This document shows positions 9,019 to 18,365 of a stretch of 64,000 nucleotides of DNA, piece by piece. This DNA is from Pleionea sp. CnH1-48 (GTDB taxonomy: Bacteria; Pseudomonadota; Gammaproteobacteria; Enterobacterales; Kangiellaceae). A program made the translations under genes and the position numbers. The stretch is taken from contig NZ_JAMXSB010000001.1 of the NCBI RefSeq assembly GCF_024124665.1, forward strand, positions 62,001 through 126,000, read 5' to 3'. A model generated the notes under the pieces. That model was not told where the DNA came from. It was given only the letters and a program-made list of their open reading frames with translations, and did not search any database. Numbering within the stretch: the stretch's first letter is position 1; every line of letters begins with the position of its first letter.

Positions 9019-9219
9019 TCAAATATTTTTAGGTTGAACAGCCAACTGTTTATTAGATATTTTATCCGCAATACTAAACACAGCTTCCAACTCTGTGATT
9101 TCTAACTCGTGCATCAGCTTAACTCTCTCTTGTTTCTCATGCTTTTCTGTCATAGCCAATGCCAGCGTTATTGGAGGCGGTACATTTCTGAAGAGTGCCT
9201 GTACTTTATCTGACATCAC
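9019..9219 (-). CDS. Small hypothetical protein
   Basis: A 65-66 residue protein without signal peptide or membrane helix, rich in Glu, Lys and Leu (TEKHEKQERVKLMHELEITE) and so probably helical. The start overlaps the stop of the upstream gene (TAGTG, then ATG at 9216). No Shine-Dalgarno is visible, so translation probably depends on coupling to the upstream gene. The family is not recognised. Confidence 0.5.
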   Translation of the reverse strand: MMSDKVQALFRNVPPPITLALAMTEKHEKQERVKLMHELEITELEAVFSIADKISNKQLAVQPKNI

Positions 9220-9485
9220 TACTGATCTATATTTAATACACCCTTTACGAAATTCTTTACTGCCTCACCAGAAAGAAAATCATCTTTAGGTTCGCCACCA
9301 ACAGAAAAATTATCTTTTATTAAATCTCGAACATCACCAATAGTAAGCGCAAAAGAAATTTCTTCGATAAAAGGATCGATTCCGTCATCTGAATATTGAG
9401 CGTAAGCCCAGCTCATAACCTGATCAAAAGAAACCACTTTCTTATCGATTAAATAAAGCAGAACATTGTAATCCTCTGCATCCAT
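9219..9485 (-). CDS. Small acidic hypothetical protein
   Basis: An 88-residue acidic protein (many Asp and Glu), no signal peptide, with a GGGAGAA Shine-Dalgarno about nine bases before the ATG. It forms a two-gene operon with the overlapping downstream gene. Its size and acidity are those of many immunity proteins and antitoxins, but no toxin partner is visible and no family is recognised, so no function is given. Confidence 0.55.
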   Translation of the reverse strand: MDAEDYNVLLYLIDKKVVSFDQVMSWAYAQYSDDGIDPFIEEISFALTIGDVRDLIKDNFSVGGEPKDDFLSGEAVKNFVKGVLNIDQ

Positions 9486-9653
9486 AATTTATTTTCTCCC
9501 ATGAAAAATTGATTAAGTAAAAATCCTTTAAAATATTGAATATAAAACAAATATCAAAAATGAAATGATAAAGTTAAGTCATTAAAAACACGCTCAACCT
9601 ATTCCTTTAGGCCAGCTTAGAAACAACAACTAAAAGTATTAAATTTCAGGTAT

Positions 9654-9684
9654 AAAAAAAGGCTGACATGATAGTCAACCTTTT
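9654..9684 (-). terminator. Terminator of the tRNA operon
   Basis: On the minus strand AAAGG-TGAC pairs with GTCA-CCTTT and is followed by a run of seven T. It lies nine bases beyond the CCA end of tRNA-Leu. Confidence 0.8.
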
Positions 9685-9692
9685 AGAATAAA

Positions 9693-9779
9693 TGGTGCCC
9701 GGGGCCAGACTCGAACTGGCACGGAGTTGCCTCCGGGGGATTTTAAGTCCCCTGCGTCTACCGATTTCGCCACCCGGGC
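9693..9779 (-). tRNA. tRNA-Leu (TAA)
   Basis: An 87-base tRNA with encoded CCA. GCCCGGG acceptor strands pair, the variable arm is long as in class II tRNAs, the T arm has GTTCGAGTC, and the anticodon loop ACTTAAAATCC gives TAA. It is third in the tRNA-Gly, -Cys, -Leu operon. Confidence 0.95.
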
Positions 9780-9790
9780 TTTTAGAATAA

Positions 9791-9864
9791 TGGAGGCTGG
9801 GGTCGGAATCGAACCGGCGTCCACGGAGTTGCAGTCCGCTGCATGACCACTCTGCCACCCAGCC
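9791..9864 (-). tRNA. tRNA-Cys (GCA)
   Basis: A 74-base tRNA with encoded CCA. GGCTGGG pairs with the acceptor 3' strand, the T loop has GTTCGATTC, and the loop ACTGCAACT gives anticodon GCA. It lies between tRNA-Gly and tRNA-Leu. Confidence 0.95.
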
Positions 9865-9930
9865 TTTGTACAGTAACTATTACTGACAAGGCCAACCAAA
9901 CAACCGTTATCCAGTTCTTAACCTAAAAAC

Positions 9931-10006
<76 letters not shown>

Positions 10007-10023
10007 GTCGTTTAGTGCGGTGC

Positions 10024-10051
10024 ATTGTACAGGCTGTAAAAAATCTGTCAA
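10024..10051 (-). promoter_or_regulatory. Sigma-70 promoter of the tRNA operon
   Basis: On the minus strand TTGACA, a 16-base spacer and TACAAT end 18 bases before tRNA-Gly. The -35 is a perfect consensus, consistent with strong, independent expression of the three tRNAs. Confidence 0.8.
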
Positions 10052-10145
10052 GCACCAATTTTTGTTTTTTTCGAAAACTTAGCTGACGTTTATTTTTCGT
10101 TCAAAAACAATCTGTTAGCTGCGTTTCGATGGGTGTGTATTATCC

Positions 10146-10700
10146 CTATATTTCTTTCGATGTCAAGTACGGCCAGGCAGCTTTTAGGTAAATAACCATA
10201 GACCAAAGTGTTAGTGCTACCGCTATGTACAAAGCCAGATAACCCAGCGGTACAAAGAATGGCCCAACCGGATCACCCAAGATCAAAAAGAAGATTGCAG
10301 AGAGCTGCATCAGGGTTTTTGCTTTACCCACAAATGCCACTTTTACGCTGGCACTTTTGCCTAATTCGGCCATCCATTCTCGCAGTGCAGAAACCGTAAT
10401 CTCACGCCCGATAATGACAATCGACGGGATTGCTATCCAGGGTGTCTCATAATATTCCACGATCAAAACCAGCGAAATGGTCACCATGAGCTTATCTGCT
10501 ACTGGGTCCAAGAAGGCCCCCAAAGGCGAGGTCATATTAAATCGTCGAGCAATATACCCATCAAACCAATCAGTCCACCCTGCTACAGCAAAAATTAATC
10601 CAGCTGCGAGATGGTTCCAATGAACAGGGAGATAGAAAGCCAGAACAAAAAATGGAATCATCACGATTCTAAAAATGGTCAATATATTTGGGATATTCAT
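10146..10700 (-). CDS. pgsA: Phosphatidylglycerophosphate synthase
   Basis: This 184-residue inner-membrane enzyme joins CDP-diacylglycerol and glycerol-3-phosphate to make phosphatidylglycerophosphate, the first committed step to phosphatidylglycerol and cardiolipin. The CDP-alcohol phosphotransferase signature is intact near residues 40-65 (DGYIARRF then GAFLDPVADK), with about four hydrophobic membrane segments. Length is normal. It follows uvrC in the same direction with a gap of about 200 bp and precedes the tRNA operon, the same order as in E. coli. Confidence 0.95.
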   Translation of the reverse strand: MNIPNILTIFRIVMIPFFVLAFYLPVHWNHLAAGLIFAVAGWTDWFDGYIARRFNMTSPLGAFLDPVADKLMVTISLVLIVEYYETPWIAIPSIVIIGREITVSALREWMAELGKSASVKVAFVGKAKTLMQLSAIFFLILGDPVGPFFVPLGYLALYIAVALTLWSMVIYLKAAWPYLTSKEI

Positions 10701-10903
10701 ACCGATAGAAGCAGGCTCGATTAGTCGTCAGGTTTACGAATTGCTAGCGATCATAATAGAAAGCCAGACGATAAGAAATGGCGCGCTCCACAATAATCCT
10801 AGAAAATTAAAAACCGGAGCTTTTTTGATTATTTATCGTACAAAGCAAGGTCTCAAACTACCTCAAATATAGCAGATAGTGACAGCTCCATGCTCCTCAA
10901 TTA

Positions 10904-12730
10904 CTAATCGGATAGATAATCCACTATCTTCTGCGCCAGATCCCGATTAATTCCAGCTACTTTACATAGCTCTTCGTGCGTGGCTCGCTCTACCCCTTGC
11001 AGCCCGCCAAAGTGGCGCAATAGCTCTCGGCGCTTTTTAGGACCAATGCCAGGGATCTCTTCTAACCACGAACGAGTTCGCGCTTTTCCACGACGTTGAC
11101 GATGAGCTGTAATAGCAAAGCGGTGAGCTTCATCACGAATATGCTGAATCAAATGCAGCGCTAATGAGTCAGCCGCCATAATAGACGGATGCTCCTGCTC
11201 TGGTCGGTGGATTAGCTCCTGCCCTGCCTTACGATCCGAACCTTTGGACACCCCGATACATTGCACATTCGATAAGCCCAGCTCACCCAATGCGTCTAAC
11301 GCTTTATTCAACTGGCCTTTGCCGCCATCAATCAAAATTAAATCTGGTAGTGACTGGTCTTCTTTTAATAACCGAGCGTATCGACGAGATACGGCTTGCT
11401 TAATCGCCGCATAGTCATCACCAGCCTCAACATCTTCAATATTAAAACGACGATAGAGTGACTTAGCGGGCGCGCCCTGATCAAAAACCACACATGAGGC
11501 GACCGTCCCCTCACCCATCGTATGGCTGATATCAAAACACTCCATTCGATTAGGCACTTCATCCAGATCCAATGCTTTTTGTAGCTGCTTGATTTTATCT
11601 AATTGCCCCGTCTGAAGGTTCAATTTGGACATCACCGCCTGCTCGACATTACTATTTGCCAAACGCACCCAGTCTGCTCTTTCTGACCGTACATTATTGG
11701 AGACCTTAACTTTCTTATCGGCAAAATCCGACAAGGTCGCCTGCAGCAATGGAATACCTTCGTAATCATGGCTAAGTACAATCTCTTCTGGCACCTCCCT
11801 GCCCGCCATATAAAACTGCATAATAAAACTGTCAATCAGCTCAGCTTCTGTCGCATGCTTCGGAAACTTAGGGAAGTAAGACTTACTGCCTAACACTTTG
11901 CCCTGACGAATAAACAGCACAACCACGCCCGCGATGCCAGCTTTAATAGCAAATGAAAAGACATCAAGGTTACGGCGGCCACCACTGATCACTTGTTTCT
12001 CGGTCAGCTTTCTTAAAGAAGCAATCAAATCACGGAAGTATGCAGCCTGTTCAAACTCTAAAGTCTCAGAGGCATGATCCATACGAGCTTTTAATACATC
12101 AATCACCGCCTCGTTTTTACCCTGATAAAACAGACGAGTGAGTTCAACATCCTGCGCATATTCTTCTTTACTGATGTAATTAACACAGGGAGCCGTACAG
12201 CGTTTTATTTGATACTGAAGGCACGGACGCGAACGATTTTTGAAAACCGAATCTTCACATTGACGCACTCGAAACAGTTTTTGCAGCAGCGACAAACTGT
12301 TTTTAACGGCCATAGCTCCAGGAAAAGGCCCAAAATAATCACCAGGCTTCTTACGCGCGCCACGATGATAAGCCAGGCGCGGATAGTCTTCTTTGGATAG
12401 ATAGACGTAGGGATAACTTTTATCGTCTCGAAACACCACGTTATATCGCGGTTTTAATTTCTTGATGAGATTGTTTTCTAACAGCAACGCTTCGGTTTCG
12501 GTATTGGTTACCGTTACTTCAATTCGCTCAATCTGTGACACCATCACTCGAGTTTTAGGCGTATTATCGGCACGAGTAAAATAGCTACTCACCCGTTTCT
12601 TTAGATTTTTGGCCTTACCGACATAAATAATCTCTCCGGCAGCATTGATCATACGATAAACGCCCGGAAGCTCGGTAAGTTGCTTTAGAAAAGCCTTAAT
12701 ATCGAAAGCTGAAGATTCTTGATTAGACAT
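10904..12730 (-). CDS. uvrC: Excinuclease ABC subunit C
   Basis: UvrC (608 residues) makes both incisions around DNA lesions in nucleotide excision repair with UvrAB. The GIY-YIG domain is at residues 18-95 (LPGVYRMINAAGEIIYVGKAKNLKKR), a UVR motif near 205-240, the C-terminal RNase H-like nuclease domain (ECFDISHTMGEG, LILIDGGKGQL) and tandem helix-hairpin-helix motifs at the end (IPGIGPKKRRELLRHFGG). Full length. It lies 37 bp downstream of gacA, so the two are probably co-transcribed. Confidence 0.97.
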   Translation of the reverse strand: MSNQESSAFDIKAFLKQLTELPGVYRMINAAGEIIYVGKAKNLKKRVSSYFTRADNTPKTRVMVSQIERIEVTVTNTETEALLLENNLIKKLKPRYNVVFRDDKSYPYVYLSKEDYPRLAYHRGARKKPGDYFGPFPGAMAVKNSLSLLQKLFRVRQCEDSVFKNRSRPCLQYQIKRCTAPCVNYISKEEYAQDVELTRLFYQGKNEAVIDVLKARMDHASETLEFEQAAYFRDLIASLRKLTEKQVISGGRRNLDVFSFAIKAGIAGVVVLFIRQGKVLGSKSYFPKFPKHATEAELIDSFIMQFYMAGREVPEEIVLSHDYEGIPLLQATLSDFADKKVKVSNNVRSERADWVRLANSNVEQAVMSKLNLQTGQLDKIKQLQKALDLDEVPNRMECFDISHTMGEGTVASCVVFDQGAPAKSLYRRFNIEDVEAGDDYAAIKQAVSRRYARLLKEDQSLPDLILIDGGKGQLNKALDALGELGLSNVQCIGVSKGSDRKAGQELIHRPEQEHPSIMAADSLALHLIQHIRDEAHRFAITAHRQRRGKARTRSWLEEIPGIGPKKRRELLRHFGGLQGVERATHEELCKVAGINRDLAQKIVDYLSD

Positions 12731-12767
12731 ATATAGAAAGGGGCCAGAAACAGCCCCATTGAGAAGA

Positions 12768-13415
12768 TTACAGTACTTTGTCGGTGTTAATTAAACCGTG
12801 CCGAATAGCCATGTGAGTTAATTCTACGTCGTTCTCGACTTTTAGTTTTTCAAACAGACGATAACGATAACTATTCACCGTTTTTGGGCTCAAACACAGC
12901 TTGTCAGATATATCTTGAACCTTCTGCCCTTGCGTGATCATCATCATGACCTGCATTTCGCGCTCAGATAAGATATCGAAGGGATCTTCGTCTTTATCAT
13001 CAAAACGCTTGAGTGCCATTTGCTGGGCAATTTCGGGAGTCAGGTAACGTTTTCCGCGTGCTACCTGTTTGATGGCAATCACCATCTCTTCAATATCAGC
13101 GCCTTTGGTGAGATACCCCGCAGCTCCGGCTTGCATAAAGCGTGACGGATAGGGTTCTTCAGAATGAACACTGACTACGACAACTTTAACATCTGGATCA
13201 TATCGCAACAGTCGACGCGTCGCTTCTAACCCGCCAATACCTGGCATGTTAGCATCCATCAACACAACATTAGGTACTTTGTCGCGCGCTAAGGATATGG
13301 CTTCTTCGCCGGACGCCGCTTCACCGATGATTTCAATCCCCTGTACATCAGAAAGCAAACGGGTGATGCCGGTACGAACCAGATCATGATCGTCTACAAT
13401 TAGAACCTTGATCAA
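12768..13415 (-). CDS. gacA: Response regulator GacA/UvrY
   Basis: A 215-residue two-component response regulator, partner of a BarA/GacS kinase, known to switch on CsrA-sequestering small RNAs. The receiver domain (1-120) has the phospho-acceptor Asp54 in VVLMDANMPG and the acidic pair DDHD; a LuxR-type helix-turn-helix follows (LSEREMQVMMMITQGQKVQDIS). The neighbouring uvrC supports UvrY/GacA over generic NarL-family members. The kinase gene is not in this window. Confidence 0.93.
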   Translation of the reverse strand: MIKVLIVDDHDLVRTGITRLLSDVQGIEIIGEAASGEEAISLARDKVPNVVLMDANMPGIGGLEATRRLLRYDPDVKVVVVSVHSEEPYPSRFMQAGAAGYLTKGADIEEMVIAIKQVARGKRYLTPEIAQQMALKRFDDKDEDPFDILSEREMQVMMMITQGQKVQDISDKLCLSPKTVNSYRYRLFEKLKVENDVELTHMAIRHGLINTDKVL

Positions 13416-13902
13416 ATCTCGACCTCTTCTATTATCATTATCAACCGGCCTTGATTTGTGCTTAAATCTTGGCCAAGGTTTTGATTTGCAAGAAAGTTTA
13501 CCTGCTTACTAAAGCTTACCACGAAACTGCAATAAGGCAATCGATAATCTCTAACAAATCGCTCAAAGCTGTGAAGAATTTGGCACTCTTTATGGAATAT
13601 CCAGAGATTTAACATGGCCTCTAACCTGCCCATAAATCAACTGCATTTCATAAGGTTACCACTTCTTTCACGCCAAAGACGGCTGCCACAATCGCTCTAT
13701 AGCTATAATGCAGATGGTTTTGAAAACAAACATTCACAATCGAATTTGTTCTTAGCAAAATCTTGCCAGAGCCTCTTTTCTTACCCCAATGAAAACTCTC
13801 ACCTGCACCAACGAATGAACAACCTTAAATCAGGCAGGCTCATTAACAAAGCGTTACTGTCGAAAACGAGATTCCGACAAGCTTATTCATGAACCTTGCC
13901 GT
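13416..13902. other. Gap upstream of gacA
   Basis: About 490 bp with no convincing coding sequence; frames here have atypical composition and no ribosome-binding sites. It should contain the gacA promoter. Confidence 0.35.
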
Positions 13903-14112
13903 TTAAAATTTACGTTGAACCACGGTTTTCTTCTTAACCGGGGCCACGAGCATATAGAGAATACACAGGGGCCAAAAAAGAAAAACCGCAATAGCCCAAG
14001 CGAGCTTCTCTTCCGCTTCTGTTTTCTTCGATTTCAAAATGAAAATAAAGGGTAACAACCAGATAAAAAATAGAATAAACCCAATAAGAATCACTACGCC
14101 GGCTTCTGGCAT
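13903..14112 (-). CDS. Small two-helix membrane protein
   Basis: A 69-residue protein with two hydrophobic helices (VVILIGFILFFIWLLPFIFI and AIAVFLFWPLCILYMLVA) joined by a charged loop, and a basic tail. I chose the ATG at 14112 because GGGAGAG lies just upstream; an ATG eleven codons earlier has no good ribosome site. The W-LLPFIFILKSKKT...EKLAWAIAV pattern is reminiscent of phospholipase-D N-terminal type inner-membrane segments, but there is no catalytic domain. Function unknown. Confidence 0.65.
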   Translation of the reverse strand: MPEAGVVILIGFILFFIWLLPFIFILKSKKTEAEEKLAWAIAVFLFWPLCILYMLVAPVKKKTVVQRKF

Positions 14113-14248
14113 AAAGCTCTCTCCCTGTCCTGAATACTTATCCATCCTGTATAGATACGAACTCTAAGCGAAATATCTCGACGTTTCAACTTTTTTGCCT
14201 AAATTTTTAGAACTGACTCTAAGAACTTTGTTCTTACGTCCCTCACAC

Positions 14249-15496
14249 TTACATAGAATACCCTCTGATCTCTGTTGATGTTAAAGAGACACAGGACGCA
14301 GCCACAAAACACAGGACATATTCGCCCGGCGTGTTACTTATGCTAAGCCACTGGTCATGACTGATTGCTTCAGCTTTCACTCCATTAATAGAATAGACTT
14401 CATCTCCGACTTGAATCACTCTGTCATTCGCAGGCGAATGAGGAAAAACATAACGAACAACAAAGTTTTGATTACGCAGCTTACGCAATTCTAATCCGAG
14501 TAAATTGTAGCGAGATGAAAACTCAGAATCTTGGTATGGCGCTAGATAAAGATTGCCTTGCATGTAATCGATGGTGGTAACGTATTGCCCTAGCAACGCA
14601 TTACCAATCACCCAAAAGTCATCTTCATCATCGGTATGAATAAAATTGGTTTTGACATCTTCAAGTCGAAGCTCACCAAGGTTAAAAACTGGTAAAGAAG
14701 CTCTTTTGTGCACTGTTTTGCCATTCAAACCAAAGTCAGCGGCAGTGATTTGTGTGCCCGGCAAACGAAGTTGATGATTGCCTACATAGGTAGCACTGAT
14801 CTTAATATAGTGGCGACTGCCTGTATCAATAATAAAATCATGATCAACCATCTGTTTATCACCAAAATCAACTTGAGTATCAATGCTGATTTTTCCCATA
14901 AACTCATCAAAGGGTATTAGCGTTTCGCTTTTGCCCTGCTGATAAGGTTGATTGAAAACCGTGACTCGTTCAGCTTTTTTATCGAACTGCCACACGAAGT
15001 GTCTCAAAGTGTCATAACCAATCACGCCGTCATAAATGACTTCGTCTTCACGTAAAAAATAACGGCTGGTACTCACAGGCATAAACGCCACAGCAATATG
15101 CTCAAAGTCAATTTTACCAAATGATAAACGCTCCACGACGGTTTGATAAGAAGGGCTACTTTCTTCATCTCCCCATCCCGACAGAGCCAATCGATAACCT
15201 TCCTTTAGAGTTAACTGCTTCACTCGTGGGGTATCAAACAGAATCGTATAGGATGCCCCTGTATCAATCATAAACTTAAACCCATCGACACCATTAACCG
15301 AGCCATAGACATACGCTTTTTCGCCGATATAGTCGGTGACCAGATCGAATGACGTTTGAGTATGATTCCATTGAGGCAGTACATCATCGTTTGCATACTT
15401 CAAGCGCAGAGAGTTAACCACATTGCACCCGCTCAGAGAAAAAGCTACCAATATGCTCAACACCAACTTTAGTAAACGAATGAACTCGAATCTCAT
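14249..15496 (-). CDS. Lipoprotein with two retropepsin-like domains and a PDZ domain
   Basis: A 415-residue envelope lipoprotein: the N-terminus ends in lipobox LSGC (Cys24). Two aspartyl-protease motifs are visible, FMIDTGASYTI (about residues 75-85) and FIIDTGSRHYI (about 220-230). They could form the two lobes of one pepsin-like active site or two retropepsin domains. The last about 90 residues look like PDZ (VFPHSPANDRVIQVGDEVYSINGV), which binds protein ends. Asp-Thr-Gly is intact in both motifs, so activity is plausible. Substrate unknown. It is transcribed alone, divergent from the serine protease. Confidence 0.75.
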   Translation of the reverse strand: MRFEFIRLLKLVLSILVAFSLSGCNVVNSLRLKYANDDVLPQWNHTQTSFDLVTDYIGEKAYVYGSVNGVDGFKFMIDTGASYTILFDTPRVKQLTLKEGYRLALSGWGDEESSPSYQTVVERLSFGKIDFEHIAVAFMPVSTSRYFLREDEVIYDGVIGYDTLRHFVWQFDKKAERVTVFNQPYQQGKSETLIPFDEFMGKISIDTQVDFGDKQMVDHDFIIDTGSRHYIKISATYVGNHQLRLPGTQITAADFGLNGKTVHKRASLPVFNLGELRLEDVKTNFIHTDDEDDFWVIGNALLGQYVTTIDYMQGNLYLAPYQDSEFSSRYNLLGLELRKLRNQNFVVRYVFPHSPANDRVIQVGDEVYSINGVKAEAISHDQWLSISNTPGEYVLCFVAASCVSLTSTEIRGYSM

Positions 15497-15846
15497 GGCG
15501 CCCTCTCCTCTTTTTTACCATTAATATGCCAACAATTCTCTAGGCAGGATAATGAGATGAAGTAAAATCGAGGTGAAATAACAAGACTTATCTGGCTGAG
15601 TTTATCTTACTCAATATAAAGCCTGCGGCTCTCTGATAATTTCGAGGATGCAGTGAAAAGCTCAACTTATAAACTGGAATCTCCAGCCAAGCAATTGGCA
15701 CTTTCAATCATATTACCCACTGTCCCCTATGGTAGATTGAAGCTCGTTCTTAATCTCTGTGCTCAATAAAATTAAGGGTGGAGTGCAACCACATTAAGAA
15801 CACAAAAAAATTACCTATAGATTATTAAAATAAAATGAGGTTGACT
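15497..15846. other. Divergent promoter region between two protease genes
   Basis: About 350 bp separate the lipoprotein protease (minus) and the serine protease (plus). No gene was seen. Promoters for both should lie here, but no clear consensus pair was identified. Confidence 0.35.
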
Positions 15847-17988
15847 ATGACGCTTAATAAATTACGGTGGGGGGCCTTACTCTTTGGAGTAAGCTTTTCG
15901 CTCGCATCCTACTCAGAAGCAAACCTGCCTATGCCTTCGTTGAAACATCTAAACCAACAAATGACACAGGCAGCGAAACCGATTAACTTTAGTGGTCTTA
16001 TTACTAATAAAGCCATGAAAAATGCCGTGGAGATGTCAAAGTATCATCTTGTGAACCAACGCAAGATGAAGATCGAACGTGAAGGTGCCGCCTTTATTAA
16101 GATTCATTTTAGTCAATTAACACTCCCTGAAGGCATTCACATCGAAGTGAAAAGCCCAGATGGAAGTCAAGTTCATCGATATGGCAATGATAATCCTTCG
16201 CTTTACACCTTACGAGATGGCGACGATGGTAGCAGTTCCTTTTCGGCTTTGACTATCTTTGGTGATACCACCATTGTTGAGCTGGTAGGTTCGGCTAACC
16301 CAACGGCTTCTTATCACGTCGAAGTTGACTCCATTATGGAAGGGCTGCCCGAAGAGCAGCTAGAAGATCCATTTTTCAATCCATTGACTTTCGATGTCGC
16401 TCCCATGTCGACTTGTGGTGTCAACGAGCGTCGTGACGTTCAATGTTTTGCCGATTCTCATCCCACAGAATTTGAGCGTTCACGTCCAGTCGCTCGTCTA
16501 TTAATTAATGGCTCAGGTTCATGTACTGCCTGGCGTGTTGGTGCTGATAATCGTTTGTTTACCAACAACCACTGTATTTCTTCGGCAACAGGACCAAGCA
16601 AAACAGAAGTCTGGTTCAACTATCAAAAATCGGGTTGTAACTCAGGCTCGACATCTGGCCGCGTTATTGTTACTGGCGACCAGTTACTTTCGACCAACAA
16701 AGATCTGGATTACACACTGTTTACTGTCAAAAAGTTTGAGCAGATACAGGCGTTTGGTCACTTTGGTTTGGATGTTCGAGATCCTGTTGAGCAAGAGCGG
16801 ATCTTTATTCCCCAACATGGTCGTGGGCAGCCTAAGCAGCTTTCGATTGTCAGCGATCAAAACAGCGACGGCCTGTGTCGAGTCGACGTAACGTTGGCAG
16901 ATGGCTCAGCTCCTAATACCGATATGGGTTACATGTGTGACACCATTGGTGGAAGCTCTGGCTCCCCTGTCTTAGCCGCTAGTAGCAACAACGTTATCGC
17001 CCTCCATCACTTTGGCGGTTGCCCTAATCAAGGCGTTCTCATTAATCAAATTTGGCCCAAAGTCGCCGAGCACTTTAATAATCAAATCCCCGTTGGAGAC
17101 AATACCGTTGTCGAAGGCAAACCGATTGCAAGCTTTGACTACACAGCCAACTCGCTGAGTGTTTCTTTTGCAGATAAGAGCCAGGATGATGATGGCTACA
17201 TTGCCAGTCACGACTGGGACTTTGGTGACGGTCAGCAAAGTAATCAGGCAAACCCCATACACACCTTTGCCAGCTCAGGGGACTATACCGTGACTCTCAC
17301 GGTCACTGACAATGATGGTTTGACTGACACTTACAAACAAACCATCACTGTAGAAAACGAGTTAGATGGTCTACTGGTTCGAGACGTTCCCGTCGAGAAT
17401 TTATCGGCATCCACGGGCGATCAAACAGAATTTTACTTTGATGTTCCGGCAGAAGCACGTTCGGTCTCTTTTAAAATGTCAGGCGGTAGCGGTGATGCCG
17501 ATATTTACGTGAAGTTTGGCAGCAAGCCAACGACCAGTAGCTACGACTGCCGCCCTTACAAAAGTGGCAATACGGAAACCTGCTCCTTTAGCCCGGCTCA
17601 AGAAGGACGCTACTACGTTATGATTCGAGCCTACCGAAGTTACTCAGGCGCCTCCCTGGTCGCAAGCTATACCGAAGGCTCTATTGATGATGTTCGCTTT
17701 GAAGAAGTCGACCTGTCTGATCAACGTGGCGGATGGCAGCACTTCACATTAGAAGTACCAGACAATATGAGCGAACTACTCGCGACCATGTCTGGTGGTT
17801 CAGGCGATGCCGATCTTTATGTTCGCTATGGCTCACAGCCAACGACGAGCAGCTATCAATGCCGTCCTTACAAAAATGGCAACAATGAATCTTGTCGAAT
17901 AACCAGCCCTAGCGCAGGAACCTGGTATATCAGTGTTCGAGCTTACAGTAGTTATTCAGGAGTCAACCTTATTGGAGAAGCCCAGTAA
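15847..17988 (+). CDS. Secreted trypsin-like serine protease with PKD and two PPC domains
   Basis: An exported S1-type protease of about 713 residues. I place the start at 15847 because GAGG sits six bases upstream; the in-frame ATG at 15835 lacks a ribosome site. The signal peptide runs to about LASYSEA. Counting from 15835, the catalytic triad is His245 or His246 (TNNHCISS), Asp292 (LDYTLF) and Ser375 (GGSSGSPV), with several Cys for disulfides. A PKD domain follows (about 437-512, WDFGDGQQSNQANPIHTF), then two PPC domains (about 525-610 and 617-717) sharing SGGSGDADLYV-type motifs. Such C-terminal domains are usually removed in maturation. Probably used to digest external protein. Confidence 0.88.
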   Translation: MTLNKLRWGALLFGVSFSLASYSEANLPMPSLKHLNQQMTQAAKPINFSGLITNKAMKNAVEMSKYHLVNQRKMKIEREGAAFIKIHFSQLTLPEGIHIEVKSPDGSQVHRYGNDNPSLYTLRDGDDGSSSFSALTIFGDTTIVELVGSANPTASYHVEVDSIMEGLPEEQLEDPFFNPLTFDVAPMSTCGVNERRDVQCFADSHPTEFERSRPVARLLINGSGSCTAWRVGADNRLFTNNHCISSATGPSKTEVWFNYQKSGCNSGSTSGRVIVTGDQLLSTNKDLDYTLFTVKKFEQIQAFGHFGLDVRDPVEQERIFIPQHGRGQPKQLSIVSDQNSDGLCRVDVTLADGSAPNTDMGYMCDTIGGSSGSPVLAASSNNVIALHHFGGCPNQGVLINQIWPKVAEHFNNQIPVGDNTVVEGKPIASFDYTANSLSVSFADKSQDDDGYIASHDWDFGDGQQSNQANPIHTFASSGDYTVTLTVTDNDGLTDTYKQTITVENELDGLLVRDVPVENLSASTGDQTEFYFDVPAEARSVSFKMSGGSGDADIYVKFGSKPTTSSYDCRPYKSGNTETCSFSPAQEGRYYVMIRAYRSYSGASLVASYTEGSIDDVRFEEVDLSDQRGGWQHFTLEVPDNMSELLATMSGGSGDADLYVRYGSQPTTSSYQCRPYKNGNNESCRITSPSAGTWYISVRAYSSYSGVNLIGEAQ

Positions 17989-18036
17989 TAGTGTTTTAAC
18001 GACACCGAGGAAGGTGTCATGACTTACGGAAATCAT

Positions 18037-18065
18037 GGCCAGCTGAACATAAAATTCAGCTGGCC
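18037..18065. terminator. Bidirectional hairpin between convergent genes
   Basis: GGCCAGCTGAA and TTCAGCTGGCC form a perfect 11-bp stem around a seven-base loop. It lies between the serine protease (plus) and the 95-residue gene (minus). There is no long T run, so it is a weak or Rho-assisted terminator. Confidence 0.55.
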
Positions 18066-18077
18066 GATTAACTCAAA

Positions 18078-18365
18078 TCATTGATACAACTTGCTAGCGG
18101 TATCCTTAAGTTCTGCATTAGGAATAAACTGATCGGTAATGGTTAAGATTGAGTACAGATTGTTCTGCAACTTATCCAGCTCAATATCACCTGGCTTCAA
18201 TGCCGTTTGAAGCAAGTGAATCGCCATATCGGCCAGTAATATTCTTTGTTTTTCTAACCAATCGGCATCGCCTTTGGTTGCGCTCATATTCAAATAAGCG
18301 GGCTCAACAGCACTGTGAATTTCCCAACCAGTCTTAATGAGTTTGTCGCGCTCAATATCATTCAC
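18078..18365 (-). CDS. Small hypothetical protein
   Basis: A 95-residue, probably cytoplasmic, mainly helical acidic protein with no signal peptide or membrane helix. It contains KQRILLADMAIHLLQTALKP and is isolated between a convergent protease gene and the tRNA-Ser repeat region. I do not recognise the family. Residue composition and start context look like a real gene. Confidence 0.5.
   Translation of the reverse strand: MNDIERDKLIKTGWEIHSAVEPAYLNMSATKGDADWLEKQRILLADMAIHLLQTALKPGDIELDKLQNNLYSILTITDQFIPNAELKDTASKLYQ

Noticed and set aside
9646-9899. Two reading frames over tRNA-Leu and tRNA-Cys
   Set aside because: They translate structural RNA genes and are artefacts.
13614-13892. 92-codon frame upstream of gacA
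   Set aside because: Composition rich in Ser, Asn and Gln without a hydrophobic core pattern and no Shine-Dalgarno; likely chance.
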